The translations under genes and the position numbers were made by a program. This document shows positions 36,600 to 47,785 of a stretch of DNA of 64,000 nucleotides, one piece after another (the stretch's first letter is position 1; every line of letters starts with the position of its first letter). Origin of the DNA: Diplonema papillatum (Eukaryota; Euglenozoa; Diplonemea; Diplonemida; Diplonemidae); contig JAPJBO010000528.1 in assembly GCA_030068145.1 (NCBI GenBank), positions 62,001 to 126,000 on the forward strand, written 5' to 3'. The notes beneath the pieces were generated by a model. It did not search any database and was not told the origin of the DNA. It was given only the letters and a program-made list of their open reading frames with translations.

Positions 36600-36840
36600 C
36601 AGGAGTCGCACCCTTCTAGGCATAGGTGGCGGGCGTTCACTCGCCCTGCCACTCGCCCTGCCACTGGAGGCTCGACGGGGAGAAAACAATGCAACTACGA
36701 AGGGGGTCTCTTTTGTTGAACGCTTACGCCCGCCACCAGATTTACTTGTGTTTCGTGCGGGCCACCGCACATTTACCTCCTTTGAGATTTCGCAACCAAC
36801 AGTCTCCTCAAGTATTACCTACAAGGCAGGTGCGTAAACA
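36600..36840 (-). repeat. Dispersed repeat family G, copy 3 (minus strand)
   Basis: Reverse complement of the family G consensus (GTTGAACGCTTACGCCCGCC, ACAGTCTCCTCAAGTATTAC), with a local CTCGCCCTGCCA triplication at its outer end. Confidence 0.85.
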
Positions 36841-37498
36841 AAATAAAATAAGTCGCAAATGCACCGCCCCGTCCAACAGGTTGCACGGCAAGTTGCATCC
36901 AACGACCCCCCCCCCACCAAACCCACCACCCTCCCCAACCCGGGCTTCCTTTTTACCCCTGCAAACCCGTGAATAGATGCTACGGGAGTATCTGGCAACC
37001 GCTGCTTAACATAGTGCTCACGTGGGCGGTGTCTTCGAACAGCACTTCGTGATGTTCGCATCACAAAACAAAGAAGACAGTGAAATCGTCGTTACCTGGT
37101 CGGGTTTCGCTCGCGACCGTTTCCTGAACAATCCTTCACTAAATCGGTTAAATAACCTGGTCTCAGTGGTGCAAGCCACGCGCTCTTCAAACCCAAGAAA
37201 CATCCCCCCCCCCCATTTCTCGCATCATTGGAAGTGGAGTTACCAAGAGTTCCTCATTTTTTTGTGCAGCAAGTATGTATCAAATTGCTTTGCAGACATT
37301 TCACCCCCTAAATCCTTTATTTCTGTTTGGCTGAGTCGCAGTCACGATCAGGGCGAGGACCCTGAGTTTTTAACTGATTGCTTAGACACGGTTGTAGGGG
37401 CCTTCTCCCCGTGACGGATTTGCCTGTGCTCTAGTAGCACGGGTGGTCCTGGCTGTGACTACTACGAACAGCCGCCTGACAAATCAGACTCACACCGC
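36841..37498. other. Intergenic stretch, no gene seen
   Basis: Open frames are short and show no recognised domain. C-runs occur at about 36907 and 37204. Confidence 0.45.
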
Positions 37499-37586
37499 TG
37501 CCCTGTCTGCAGACACTCAGGTTCCGCGCTGATGATGGTCCGCCTTATGTGTCTGTGGCTTAAAAGACCGAAACACAGCGCAGACC
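37499..37586 (+). repeat. Direct repeat family N, copy 1
   Basis: CTGTCTGCAGACACTCAGGT with TCCGCGCTGATGATGGTCCG matches 38299-38380, 800 bp downstream in the same orientation. Confidence 0.85.
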
Positions 37587-37628
37587 ACATCCGGCCAAAG
37601 TGGCTGATCCTTAACAAGAGCGCTGTTG

Positions 37629-37659
37629 CAACCCCCCCCCCCCCCCCCCCCCCCCCCCA
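37629..37659. repeat. Poly(C) run of about 28 bases
   Basis: A long homopolymer C tract; its exact length is uncertain in any assembly. Confidence 0.95.
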
Positions 37660-39945
37660 TAAAATCCATATTTTTGTTTTCCTTTTTTTCGACAATCGAA
37701 TCACTTGGATCCGCTGCTGCTGTGATCCCGTCCCTCCACACGATAAAGAGAATCCTAGAAAATCATTGACAACCGCAAACGCTATTGCTGCTGCAGTTTT
37801 CCCCACCGGTCTACCCCTACAACCAGACTGTGACGCATTACCATTCCGAACACGTTCTTGCATCTCCCTTCCCCCTACTCTGCATTCCTGCGAAGAAGAC
37901 TTGATGCTAGCATCACACATACATGAGAGGCAGTGTCCTGCCTAAACATTAAACTAAGATTTCCCCCCTGTGCTTACACGACTCACGTTGCTATGGTCTC
38001 ACATTCAACACTGTGAAATGTCTTGTGCTATCTACCCTGGCGAAACCGTACGTTCCGCACAGTGTTACCTACTCTGGCGAAACCGTTTTTGTACACGGGT
38101 GAACACGTTCCGTGCATACACTGTACACGTCTGCGAGATCATCGTAAGTCTTCCTGCGTAATGGAGTCCGACCCTGGACATACGATCGGTTTGGAAGCTG
38201 CGCTGAACCAATCCCAGACACTTGCGGGAGGGTAGGTATTTCACAACAATTATGAGTCGTGCACAGAACGAAAGCAGACTCACCAATTTCCCCCCTCCTG
38301 TCTGCAGACACTCAGGTTCCGCGCTGGTGATGGTCCGCCACGTGTCCGTGGCTCAAAGGACCCAACCACAGCGCAGGCGCTTAGCCATTCCAAGCACGTT
38401 TGCAATCCCCCCAAAACCCCTCGAATCTCTAGCTATCGAAAAGCCGTCCCACGCTGCAGGACGCTATGCCTCTCCTCCCTTCCTCGACAGCCACGGCTCT
38501 CCTCTCCTATTCCCAGAAGATCCCAGAAGAAGAAAAAGAAGAAGAAGAAGGGAAAGCAAAACGAAACCCGGTCGAAGCAACACCAGTCTGTACGCCCATG
38601 CGGGATCGTCGGAAACGCAAAAATAAGAAGACCGCTCTGTGTCAATCCTCAGATGCAGGTATTGAGGATGTCTCCCGAGTCACGTCCGAAGTAATAAAGT
38701 GGGCGTGTGCTGCACCCAAAGCGCCAATGTACCCCGAAAAGCGGGCGCAACACCAGTGCTGCGAAACTCCAGCTTCAGCTCCAGTCGGAGCTGGACACAG
38801 ACCGTGAACGACCACACCGAAGTCTATTACATGCAACGCGTATGTGTTGCTGCACCGTGGTGCCGAAAATACCGGCTGCCAGACCAGGAAGAATAGCAGC
38901 ACAGAGAAAGAGAGAGAACCCGTATCCGCTCGTCCCCCCCCACCCGGTATCAGTGTTCTGCCTGAACATTAAGCTAGCCCCTCCTACCCCTTTCTCATCG
39001 TTTGAAAATGATCGGAAAAAGGTGGGGCGGGGTGAAACCCCCCGCTCAAAAAAGGCCTCTTCGCTTCGACTTGGAAACGGGCTGCCAAAAAAAAGGCAAG
39101 AAGACGCGTCGACAACGTGCAGAACCATCTGAGCCACTATCTTGGTCGACTTCTTTTTCTCCGTTTGCTTCCAATCTGCAACTCCGCAATCGTCGGCGCA
39201 TCAGGCCTGCCAGGCAAATATTGTCCCTGGGTCTTGAGCCTGAACGTTTTTAGGTGAAGCACAGGTGACGCACTGGAATCTGTCCAGAAGAAAAAGTCAC
39301 AGTGTGAGTAGTGCTGTAGAGCGTGTTGCTGATGCGCAGCTTCTTTCACACCAAAAAATTCAAGCGAACTGTTACTCAAGAAAGAAAGTCTCCGGTGAAG
39401 CAGCAGGTGATGCCTGCGTCACCTGAATTTCCACGGCAAAACCAATTAGGGTGGACAGCGGCTTCACCAGCTTTATGCCGCAAGACAACATTGCCGCCAG
39501 CAGAGACTCTGACGGTTGGCTAGCAAATTGAAACTATGATCTACACTCCCATCGCTACCCGACGGCTTCTGCGGTCAACTGGAGACTCGCATCCAGAGGA
39601 GGAAGACATCCTCTCGGCAGTGCACCACCGGGCATAAGCCGGTCTCGGCTTATCCCCTGGAATTGCGTCGCATGGCCTGCGCGCTGCCGATCACAATCCA
39701 CCGCTTGAGGACGACAAGATACAATCGAGAAGGTAGCCACCGAACTGGGATGCAGGTGAAGAACAGGGATGCTGCAAAATCTGCGGTGCGAAAACCTGGA
39801 GAAAGGTTGCTTCGTTTCCTCAGCCCGTGTCGCGTGTGCTCGAAGTGAAGAAGACTGGCACAAGAGGAAGTTATCTATTTGAAGTGCCTCCAGGAGTGTG
39901 GTGCCACGCACATGGCCCCCCTTCAGGCCGATACAATTATGGGCA
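37660..39945. other. 2.3-kb stretch without a recognised gene
   Basis: Contains the second family N copy (38299-38380) and a GAAGAA-rich tract near 38530. Frames up to about 141 codons exist on both strands, but none shows a domain, consistent frame or splice pattern I can defend. Undetected exons of a multi-exon gene cannot be excluded. Confidence 0.45.
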
Positions 39946-40975
39946 AAGTCCCTTGTATGGACACCTGACTTTGAAAAAGTCCCTTGTATGGACAGCAAAC
40001 TTTCGAAATTCCCTTGTATGGACACCTGACTTTGCAAAGGTCCCCTGTGTGGTTTGGAAAAGTCCCTTGTATGGGAGAGATATTTTTTTATAGCCCCTTG
40101 TATGGACAAACTTTCCAGGTCCCTTATATGGACACCTGATTTTGGAAAAGTCCCTTGCACGGTGTAGTGAAACCTGCTAGTTGCACGTCGACCCGTGGAA
40201 TGATCTGAGAGCGACATCATGCTTTGCCGCCTGCCTTCTTCATTGCGCTTGGTGTACACGACTACGCGAGTCCGGATCTACTGCTCTGATGACAGCAAAA
40301 TACGACTCCAGTTTCGCAAAGGCAGCCGCCGCATTACACCCGACTCGTTGAAGTGCACGAGCCTTGGCCTCTTTTGCAACCTTCTTCGAGACGACGGCGT
40401 GGTACTCCGTCCTGGCTCGATCGATCATACTGTCCACTGACGGCTTCGGGTCGTTTCCAACCAATCCGTTTGGAGGCGCCCACCAGTGAAACCCCCCCGA
40501 TTTCCCCCGACTTTAAAAATCGGGGGGTTTTTTAGCCCCCGATTTCCCCCGATTTTCCCCGATTTTCCCCGACAAATTTGTCGGGGGTTACATGTATGAT
40601 ACAAGGGACTTTTCAAAAGTATGTCGTCCATTCAAGGGACTTTTCAAAAGTATGTCGTCCATACAAGGGACCTTTTAAAGGTTTGTCGTCCATACAAGGG
40701 ACTTTTCGAAAGTACGGCGTCCATGTAAGGGTAGGTTCTCCATACAAGGGTATTTTTGAACATCTGCCGTCCATATATAAGGGACCAAAAAAGTCCGTCC
40801 ATACAAGGTCCCTTTTGAGAATGTGTGTGTCCATACAAGGGTATTTATTCAGAATCTTCTGTCCATACAAGGGTATTTTGCCAACCTTGTGCCCATACAA
40901 GGGTATTTTGCAAAACTCTGCTGTCCATACAAAGGCCCTTTTAGAAACTAGTGAGCCCATACAAAGGGTTATTCC
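39946..40975. mobile_element. Foldback element made of an inverted about 33-bp minisatellite
   Basis: 39946-40165 carries repeated GTCCCTTGTATGGACACCTG units. 40595-40975 carries the same unit inverted (GTCCATACAAGGGACTTTTC). The two arrays face each other across a 430-bp core. The core includes a minus-strand frame (40240-40464, 74 codons, unknown) and a C/G hairpin zone at 40490-40595 containing the perfect palindrome CCCCGACAAATTTGTCGGGG. The arrangement matches foldback transposons, whose long ends are built of tandem repeats. The boundaries are approximate. Confidence 0.75.
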
Positions 40976-41156
40976 AAAGGTTCGGCTCCGGATAAAAAAA
41001 TTTGTCCTAAAATTATACTTAGATCATGCCCTTTTTTCACCTGAAGAGGAACCCTCGGGCAAGCACCGGCGACCGAAAGGCGTCTCACACGCGAGAGCGG
41101 CATAATGACAGCCGACAAAACCCGCTAGGTCTGGCCGACAGCGAGCTCCCAAAAGA

Positions 41157-44100
41157 ATGGAACCCTACTATGGCCTACACATTGACACCCGATCGATTTG
41201 GGGAGGCATTGCCACCATTCTGTACTGGGAGGGGATACTCGCGAGCAACGCCTTCGCGGACAGCACCCGCCACCTCCAAGCAAAGGTCCACAAAGTGCTA
41301 CTTCAACTGCTGCACGGTGAGTACAGGGGCGCGGATCTGGATCTTAAACGGTGCGGCAAGCAGGGGACAGAGTACCCCCTCTACTCGGCAAAGCTAAGCA
41401 AGGATGACCGGCTGCTGTTTACCACCCTGCAGCGCGGTACGAGCAGGCAGCTCCTGCTGTTAGAATGCGTGGAGAACCACGACTACCAGAAGGCACGCTT
41501 CATGAAGCACGGCGTTCTCAAGGCTTACATGGCGCACGGCACAGAGTGGGAGGCTGTCGACCAGCCAGTAGTCGCCCCATCACCACCACGGTTCAACCCG
41601 AAGAAGGTGTGGTCCGTCCTCGGCGGGATTCTTTCCTTCACGGACTTGCAGGAGAGCGTGCTCAAGATGCCCACACCGCTGCTCATTCTCGGCGCTGCCG
41701 GGACGGGCAAGACCTGCATCGCGCAGGCCTTGCTTTGCAAGGCTGCCATGCACGGGTGTACGTCGGTCCTGTACGTGGCGCAATCAAGGGCTTTGGTTCA
41801 AGTGGTGTCCGACAGTTTGACGGCGGACCCGGGGGTGGAAGTCGACGTCCTGACGTACTCCCAGCTCGCGCAGAGCACCCTGAGCGATTATGATGAGGTC
41901 GGTTTCGAGGTTTTGTGTGAATGGCTGTCAAGGGCAGACCGCGTACGACAAGCTCTCCGGGAAAAACGAGGCGTTCGACGCGGTCGCCGGCCGGGTCTAC
42001 GAAGAGCTCCGGATATACTCCGGCTGCCGCGACGCGGAGGAGTACGGCGCCCTGGGGGTCCGGCAGAGGCTGCTGCAGGGGGAGCGGGCGGGGTTCGTCG
42101 CCGGTGTGTACCGGCAGTACCAAGAGTACCTCGCCGAGTACCGGCGGGTGGACCTCGCGTTCGCCGAGGTGTTGCTGGCGGAGTACGACCTGGTCGTAGT
42201 CGACGAGGGGCAGGACTTCTCGCGCCTGCAGCTGAAGCAGCTCCACGCCGCCGCGCGCAACTGCTCGCTCGTGGTGTGCATGGACCCGCAGCAGAGCATC
42301 CACGACGCCATATCCAGCAAGGACTACCTCACGGCGCTATGCGGGCCGCACGACCCCCCGTTTTCGGTCGCCACCCTGCCGGAAACCTTCCGCACGCCGC
42401 TTTCCGTCATCCCCATTGTGAACCGTGTATTAGACCTCCGCCGAATGCTGATCGGGGGTGTCTCGCACAAAGACGAGTACCGAGGAGTCCATCCATCGCG
42501 GTTCACGAGCCACACAACACACAGAGGCGAGGTGCACTGGATCTCTCCGACCGAGGAGGCGTGCATGCGAAGTCTGCGCGACGCCTGCGGCCGCTTCGCG
42601 ACGTTCGCGGTGGTGGTGCCGTCGCAGGAGCACGTCGATTCCGCGGTCGACATGTTCGACACCGCGTTGGTGTTGACCGCAGCCCAGGCGAAGGGCCTGG
42701 AGTACGAGCACGTTGTGGCGGTTAGCCCGTTCCCTGAAGGCGACCCGATCCTCGCCCAGGCGGAGCGAAAGTGCCCGAAGACGCGCTCCAGCGCAGCCTC
42801 GCAGAACCACCGCACGAAGGACAAGTCGCAGACGCAGGACCTGGCGTTCCTGCCGCCGTTGAACAGAGTGTTCATCACTTTCACGAGAACGTCGAACTCA
42901 CTCTACATCGTGCAGAACCCGGCGGTCTACCCCAACTTGGTGGGGTACATCAAAAGGGCGGAAGACGCGGTGCCGCGTCTTTTTTCGAGTCAACGAAACT
43001 GCAATGGAATCCCCTTGATTCCTCGCTCACGGAAGACCGCGGAAGTCGTGGCACCCACCGTGACAGTGCCCTCCGTGCCGGACAGCTCTGTGACAGACTG
43101 GGAGAAGGAGATGCAGCGACAGCAGAAGCGCGGGAATGTTGATGTCGCGCGCACCATCCAGAACCGGCAGATCGACCCGGAACGGTTCCGGCTCGAGGGG
43201 GACGAGCACTTCGAGAAGGGCGAGTACGACCTCGCTGTGCGGGCCTACCGGGCGGCGCTGGAGGGGCGCAGGACCGCGAAGGTGCTCTGCAACCTAGCCG
43301 AGGCGCAGCTGAAGCTGTGCGACCTGGACGGGAGCATCGAAAGCTGCAGGGGTTCCGTCGCGGCGGACCCGACCTTCGGCAAGGCGTACTTCCGCCTGGC
43401 CACGGCGCTGCGCCAGAAGGGCGGAGACCCCGACGAGCTCCTCCGTGCCGCCGTCACAGCAAAATCGTTCTTCCCGGACGACCGCGACGTGGCCGCACTG
43501 CTGCAAAGCGTAGCGCCGGGCTGCGACGTCCTCTCGGTGTCCACGCAGGGCTACTTTACGATGATCTGCAGCATCGGCTTGACCGAAAAGTACTACGTCG
43601 TGCTGCAACCCGGACAGTACACCATCATAGATCCCTTCCCCCTGTCTTGCAACATTGTCGGGGTTGGAAACCCGACCGTGGCGACTGATTCGAAGCGGGT
43701 GTCGCACGTAGTGGACGCGACAAATGGCGTGCGTCTCCTGCTTGCAGGGGTCACGTTCCGCGGGTCTTCGCGCGAGCAAGTGTCGGCCATTTGCAGCAGC
43801 TCGCGGTCGACGGTGACGATGCTCGACTGCACCGTGCGCGGCTTCAGCGACAACGCGGTGCTGAGCATCGGGGACTGCAACGTCAAGAACTGCACGTTCC
43901 AGGACCTGCGCTTGGCGGGCATCGAAGTCCGGGACGGGGGGTCGGCCCGCGTCGTCGGGAGCACCTTCGAACGCTGCCGGCAGGGCGTGGCGGCGTACGG
44001 AGGCTTTGCGTTGTTGAAGCTCCACAGGTCGACCGTGTCCGACTGCGAACGCGAAGGGCTCCTCGTGCACGGCACGTCGAATTCCCCGGGGATGACGGGG

Positions 44101-45606
44101 CACGTCTCGAACGACCACGTCGCCCACAAGGCCTTCTTGCGGGGGTGCAACAAGGGCGCGAAGTCCACGGCAACGATCAGCGAGTGTCACATCCTCGGAA
44201 ACCGGGGCCCGGGGGTGTCAATTGACCTCGGGGTCACCGCCAACGTGCTGAAGACGCGGATCAGCAACAACGGCTCGAAAGGGTTGACGCACGGCGTATT
44301 TAAACACGGGGTCTTGGTCAAGGGAGGCTCTACCGTGCTGCTCCACACCTGCGCGTTCTCTAAGAACGGCGACAGCGGCGTGCGTATCGAGAACAACTGG
44401 GCAGAGGTCAGTATTTTTGGCTGCGTGTTTGCCGAAGAGAAGAAGAACATAGACGAGCTGACGTTGTATCGGCCGAAGCTGCACCGCACCCCCGCCGAGC
44501 GCAGCGAAATCAAGGAGGTCTCCTACGCCAGGCAGCTGCCCGACGTGACAGCCAGCGCGAGCACGGCCGCCGTGGCTTCCGCCCCCAAGGACAAGGGCGC
44601 CGAGCAGGAGCGCAACCCTTTGGTGAAACCCGTCTTTTGCCCGCTGTTGAAGCCGTACCTGTCGAGGCCGTACATGGCCATGGGCACCACCAAGGGTGTG
44701 GAGGTTGTTTGCTGCCCAGTCGAAGGCCCGGAGTGGTACAACGTTTTGCTGGGCGCCTGCGGCGACGTCAGGAACGTGCTCACCACAATGGCATCCGAGC
44801 ACACGAAGACCGGCCGTTTCCACCTTGTGCTGAACGACGTCGAGCCGGCGATCCTCGCACGGGACCTGGTCCTCCTCAACATCGCCACCGGGCGCGACGC
44901 GGCCCACTGCTTATCCGTTTGGGGGAACCACTTCCTCTCCTCGGATTGCAGCAAAGCGATGCTAGGCGTCATTGGAACGCTTCTGGACGGGACCGCCCCA
45001 CTCTCCGGGGACATGGACGATGCAACCAAAGAGGCGGTGCACAAAGTCCTGCGGACCTGGCTGACGTTGAAGCCCAAAGCGGGCACGCTGCAGCGAAACC
45101 TTACCGAAGAGACGTTGGACCAAGCGGTGGCGTTCAGCGTCCAAGCGAGTGCCGGGGTCGACCGGAAAGTGGTCGCGCAGTACTTCAAGGACGGGTTCCT
45201 GCCCACGGGAAGCAGGGCGCAGGGCCGCTTCACGAAGAGTCCGAACGTCACGCTTTTCCCCCACGGCGGCCACTACGACATGTACCCGACGTGTTCGATC
45301 TTCCGCGCCGTGCCGTCACCCTCTGTTGCCGCGCTGCAGCAGACGGTTCAGGCACAGTGCGCGGCGCTGAGGAAAGCGCTGGGGGAGGACCGCCTGCGGG
45401 TGACCGTCGTGTGCAAAGACCTGCTCGCCTTTCTCAAGACGACGAACCTGCGGTTTGCGTTCGCCAAAATGTCGAACCTGAGCGACTACACCAGCCTCCC
45501 GCCAGTCGAACTTTGCTTGGCCCTTGACCCCCGCCTGCAGCGAGATCCTTTTTTGCGGGTTTCTTTTTTTGGGATACTTTTTTGTGTGTACTTCCCTGCT
45601 TTGTAG
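41157..45606 (+). pseudogene. Copy 1 of the helicase-TPR-beta-helix gene, frameshifted and truncated
   Basis: Homology to the intact copy starts at about 41028, upstream of the ATG, and ends at about 45499. The N-terminal part, from ATG 41157, reads through the Walker A (GAAGTGKT) to about 41930. There copy 1 lacks a net 11 bp relative to copy 2 (GGCTGTCAAGGGCAGACC in copy 1), and the gene continues in another frame, open to 45606. An 81-bp in-frame insert lies at about 42977-43057. At 45500 the sequence leaves the gene shortly before a family G repeat, and about 390 C-terminal residues are lost. The second frame alone (1238 codons from 41890) would make a protein without Walker A, so any product would be helicase-dead. 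Confidence 0.85.
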
Positions 45607-45805
45607 GAAATTCTTGAGGAGACTGCCAGTTGCGATAGATCGAAGGAGGTAAATGTGCTGTAGCCCACACGAAACACAGGTAAATCTGGGTTTAGTGGCG
45701 GGCGTAAGCGTTCAACAAAAAAGACCCACTTTGTAGTTGTATTGTTTTCTCCCCCTCTAGCCTCCTTCAAAATGAGCACAAGGCAGTCCCTCGAGTATTT
45801 TTGGC
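45590..45805 (+). repeat. Dispersed repeat family G, copy 4, at the cut end of copy 1
   Basis: GCTTTGTAGGAAATTCTTGA to CCCTCGAGTATTTT. It lacks the middle segment present in copies 1 and 2. It follows the point where helicase copy 1 is truncated and supplies that frame's stop codon. Confidence 0.88.
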
Positions 45806-45819
45806 CTTACCACCCTCAC

Positions 45820-46245
45820 GACTGGGGGGTCCGGGGGGCTTCGCCCCCCGGCGAACGGTACGGTACATCAGTTTGCTCGAAATGAGGGCAGAACTCCTTG
45901 CTACGCCCCCAGACACCTTGGAAACCCCGAGAACACCTTGAAACCTCCCAGAATACCTCAGAACACCTTGAAAACCCTCCAGAACACCTTGGAAACTCCT
46001 CAGAACACCTTGGAAGACCCCCCTGACAACCTTGGAAACACCCAGAGCACCTTGGAAAACCCCCCAGGACACTTTGGAAGACCCCCTGGACACTTTGGAA
46101 GACCCCCGGCACACCTTGGAGACCTTCAGAACACCTCGGAAGGTGTCCTGGGGGTCTTCCAATGTGTTATGGGGGGGTTTTCAAGGTGCTCCAGGGGTTC
46201 CAAGGTGTTCAAGAGGTCTTTCAAGGTGTTTTGAGGGTCTGCCAA
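45820..46245. repeat. Family J hairpin and an inverted minisatellite
   Basis: 45830-45875 is an inverted family J end (GGGGGGCTTCGCCCCCC, GAACGGTACGGTACAT). From 45905 to about 46140 a unit near 22-30 bp, CAGAACACCTTGGAAAACCC, repeats. From 46141 to 46245 the same unit runs in reverse (TTCCAAGGTGTTC). The transcript could fold into one long hairpin. Confidence 0.85.
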
Positions 46246-47075
46246 CGTGTGTTCTATGCCCGTCTGTCGGGCTCCTGGAGCGCTCCGGGGCTGAGCCCCG
46301 GGCACCGACCAGCCTCGGGGCTCCCAGCTCCGAGAGCCACCGACAACAGGCCCAAGTGTCGAGGCATGGGCGTCGGGCCCTACGGTGGCGGTGGTCGCCT
46401 GTTGCTGATGGGCGACAATGGGGCCTGTGGGGTGTAGGGCCCCTAAACATCATGGCGTCCGTGCTGGCGGAGAACAAAGCGGCGGCGTGTGTTCTCGACG
46501 ACCCGCTCAATAAAAGAGCGTGAGTAGGATGATGGCTGTCCTCAGGAGGAGTCGCCGGACCCACGGCGGGCGAAGCCGCCGCGTGAAGGAGTTCAGGACG
46601 ATCTTCGATGCCGTCCATGACCACGGCGCTGCTCCGCAGATTCTGGGCGAGTTTCTGGCGCTGCTTAGAACCTCGAGTATGCGGGCGTCCAGGGCGCACA
46701 AGGTTCTTGACGTATGAGGCCATAAATTTGGTGCCTCCGCTCGCGCCCCGACAGATCGGAGCGCGAGCGGCCAGGCGAGGGTACCGCGTGGCACTCCAAC
46801 GTCTACAACTTCGAAGCCATCTAAACTTTACACAATCGAGGTGCAGGTGTGACACCCGCAAAATGGACTGCACAGTTCACCCGATGCTGAAGCACACGGT
46901 GTGATTGTGACCTCAGAAACCCCACAAAAAAGCCCTGTATGTGACACCCAACATACCTTTTCTCCAACCAGCGTTTCTGACCCCCGAAACGCAGAAGCAC
47001 GTTTACCAGAAAAGAGAGAGACCGAGACCGGGTGATTTTCAACCCAAAAAGGCAGGAATCCTTGTGGCTTACCAC
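46246..47075. other. Intergenic stretch, no gene recognised
   Basis: GC-rich with small hairpins (GGGGCTGAGCCCCG near 46289). A plus frame of 65 codons (46520-46717) and a minus frame of 230 codons (46181-46873) are open, but neither shows a domain. The latter runs into the minisatellite, which argues against it. Confidence 0.45.
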
Positions 47076-47079
47076 AGGA

Positions 47080-47225
47080 TGCGCTCAATGACCGCAATGT
47101 TGCGGTCATTGACCGCAAGGGTACGGTCATTGACCGCAAGGTATGCGGTCAATAACCGCATAACTTTCTCAGCTGACCGGTCAAAAACTGACCGGTCAAC
47201 CATGCGGTCATGACCATGACCGGTC
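47080..47225. repeat. Palindromic GCGGTCA/TGACCGC array
   Basis: GCGGTCATTGACCGCAA and variants recur about four times, followed by two TGACCGGTCA perfect palindromes and a mixed CATGACCATGACCGGTC stretch. Nearly every unit is self-complementary. Confidence 0.88.
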
Positions 47226-47319
47226 CACCGTGTAAGGGTGAGTCCGAATATATGTTGGGCATACGGGGCTTTCGAAACTACGGTGTCAAAATGAAAATAT
47301 GTCGGACATATACCGTGTT

Positions 47320-47390
47320 TGGGCCTTTATTCGACCGGAAGGCTTAACACCGTTAAATCCTGAAAACTCGAAACAGTCTACAGAGGACAG
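47320..47390 (+). repeat. Dispersed repeat family K
   Basis: TTTATTCGACCGGAAGGCTT then AACACCG and CCTGAAAACTCGAAAC matches 57260-57320 and, more weakly, 36270-36333. Confidence 0.8.
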
Positions 47391-47597
47391 ATTCACCTGT
47401 GTTTCGTGGGCTGCAGCTACCCACCTGAAACCGAAAGAAGTTAGACCAGACAAAATGTTCCAACTCGAAGATACTGGGTGCGTGATGCGAAAAACGAAGG
47501 TAACCCGCACGCTTTGTCCCATCCAGCAACCACGAAGCAAGTTGGCAGCCATGGTCCAGCTTTAGGTAGTCACAGCTTGCATCCGCCAGTCGCTCAG

Positions 47598-47785
47598 GCT
47601 TGTTCGGTCAGGCACGTGTTCCAGGTCGTCAAAAAACATCGGAGGCAGCGAGATTGCTACTGCCAGTTGACGCGCACTTGTCACCACGAACAATCGTAAT
47701 CACTCTCATCACAATCTTTCGAGGGAACCGACACTCGAAGGAACCCACCGTGACCACTGCACAAAAAGGGGGGTGGCGCTAGTCC
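47598..47785 (+). repeat. Dispersed repeat family M, single copy
   Basis: GGCACGTGTTCCAGGTCGTC through GGGGGGTGGCGCTAGTC matches the tandem units at 57690-58180 upstream of the mucin-like gene. Its right end touches the truncated end of the gag-RT element. Confidence 0.85.

Noticed and set aside
39555-40259. A 234-codon minus-strand frame
   Set aside because: Much of it translates the GTCCCTTGTATGGAC minisatellite.
43294-44190. Minus-strand frames of 298 and 403 codons opposite the helicase-fusion genes
   Set aside because: They are shadows produced by GC-rich codon bias of the plus-strand gene and show no domain.
46181-46873. A 230-codon minus-strand frame
   Set aside because: Part of it is translated minisatellite and no family is recognisable.
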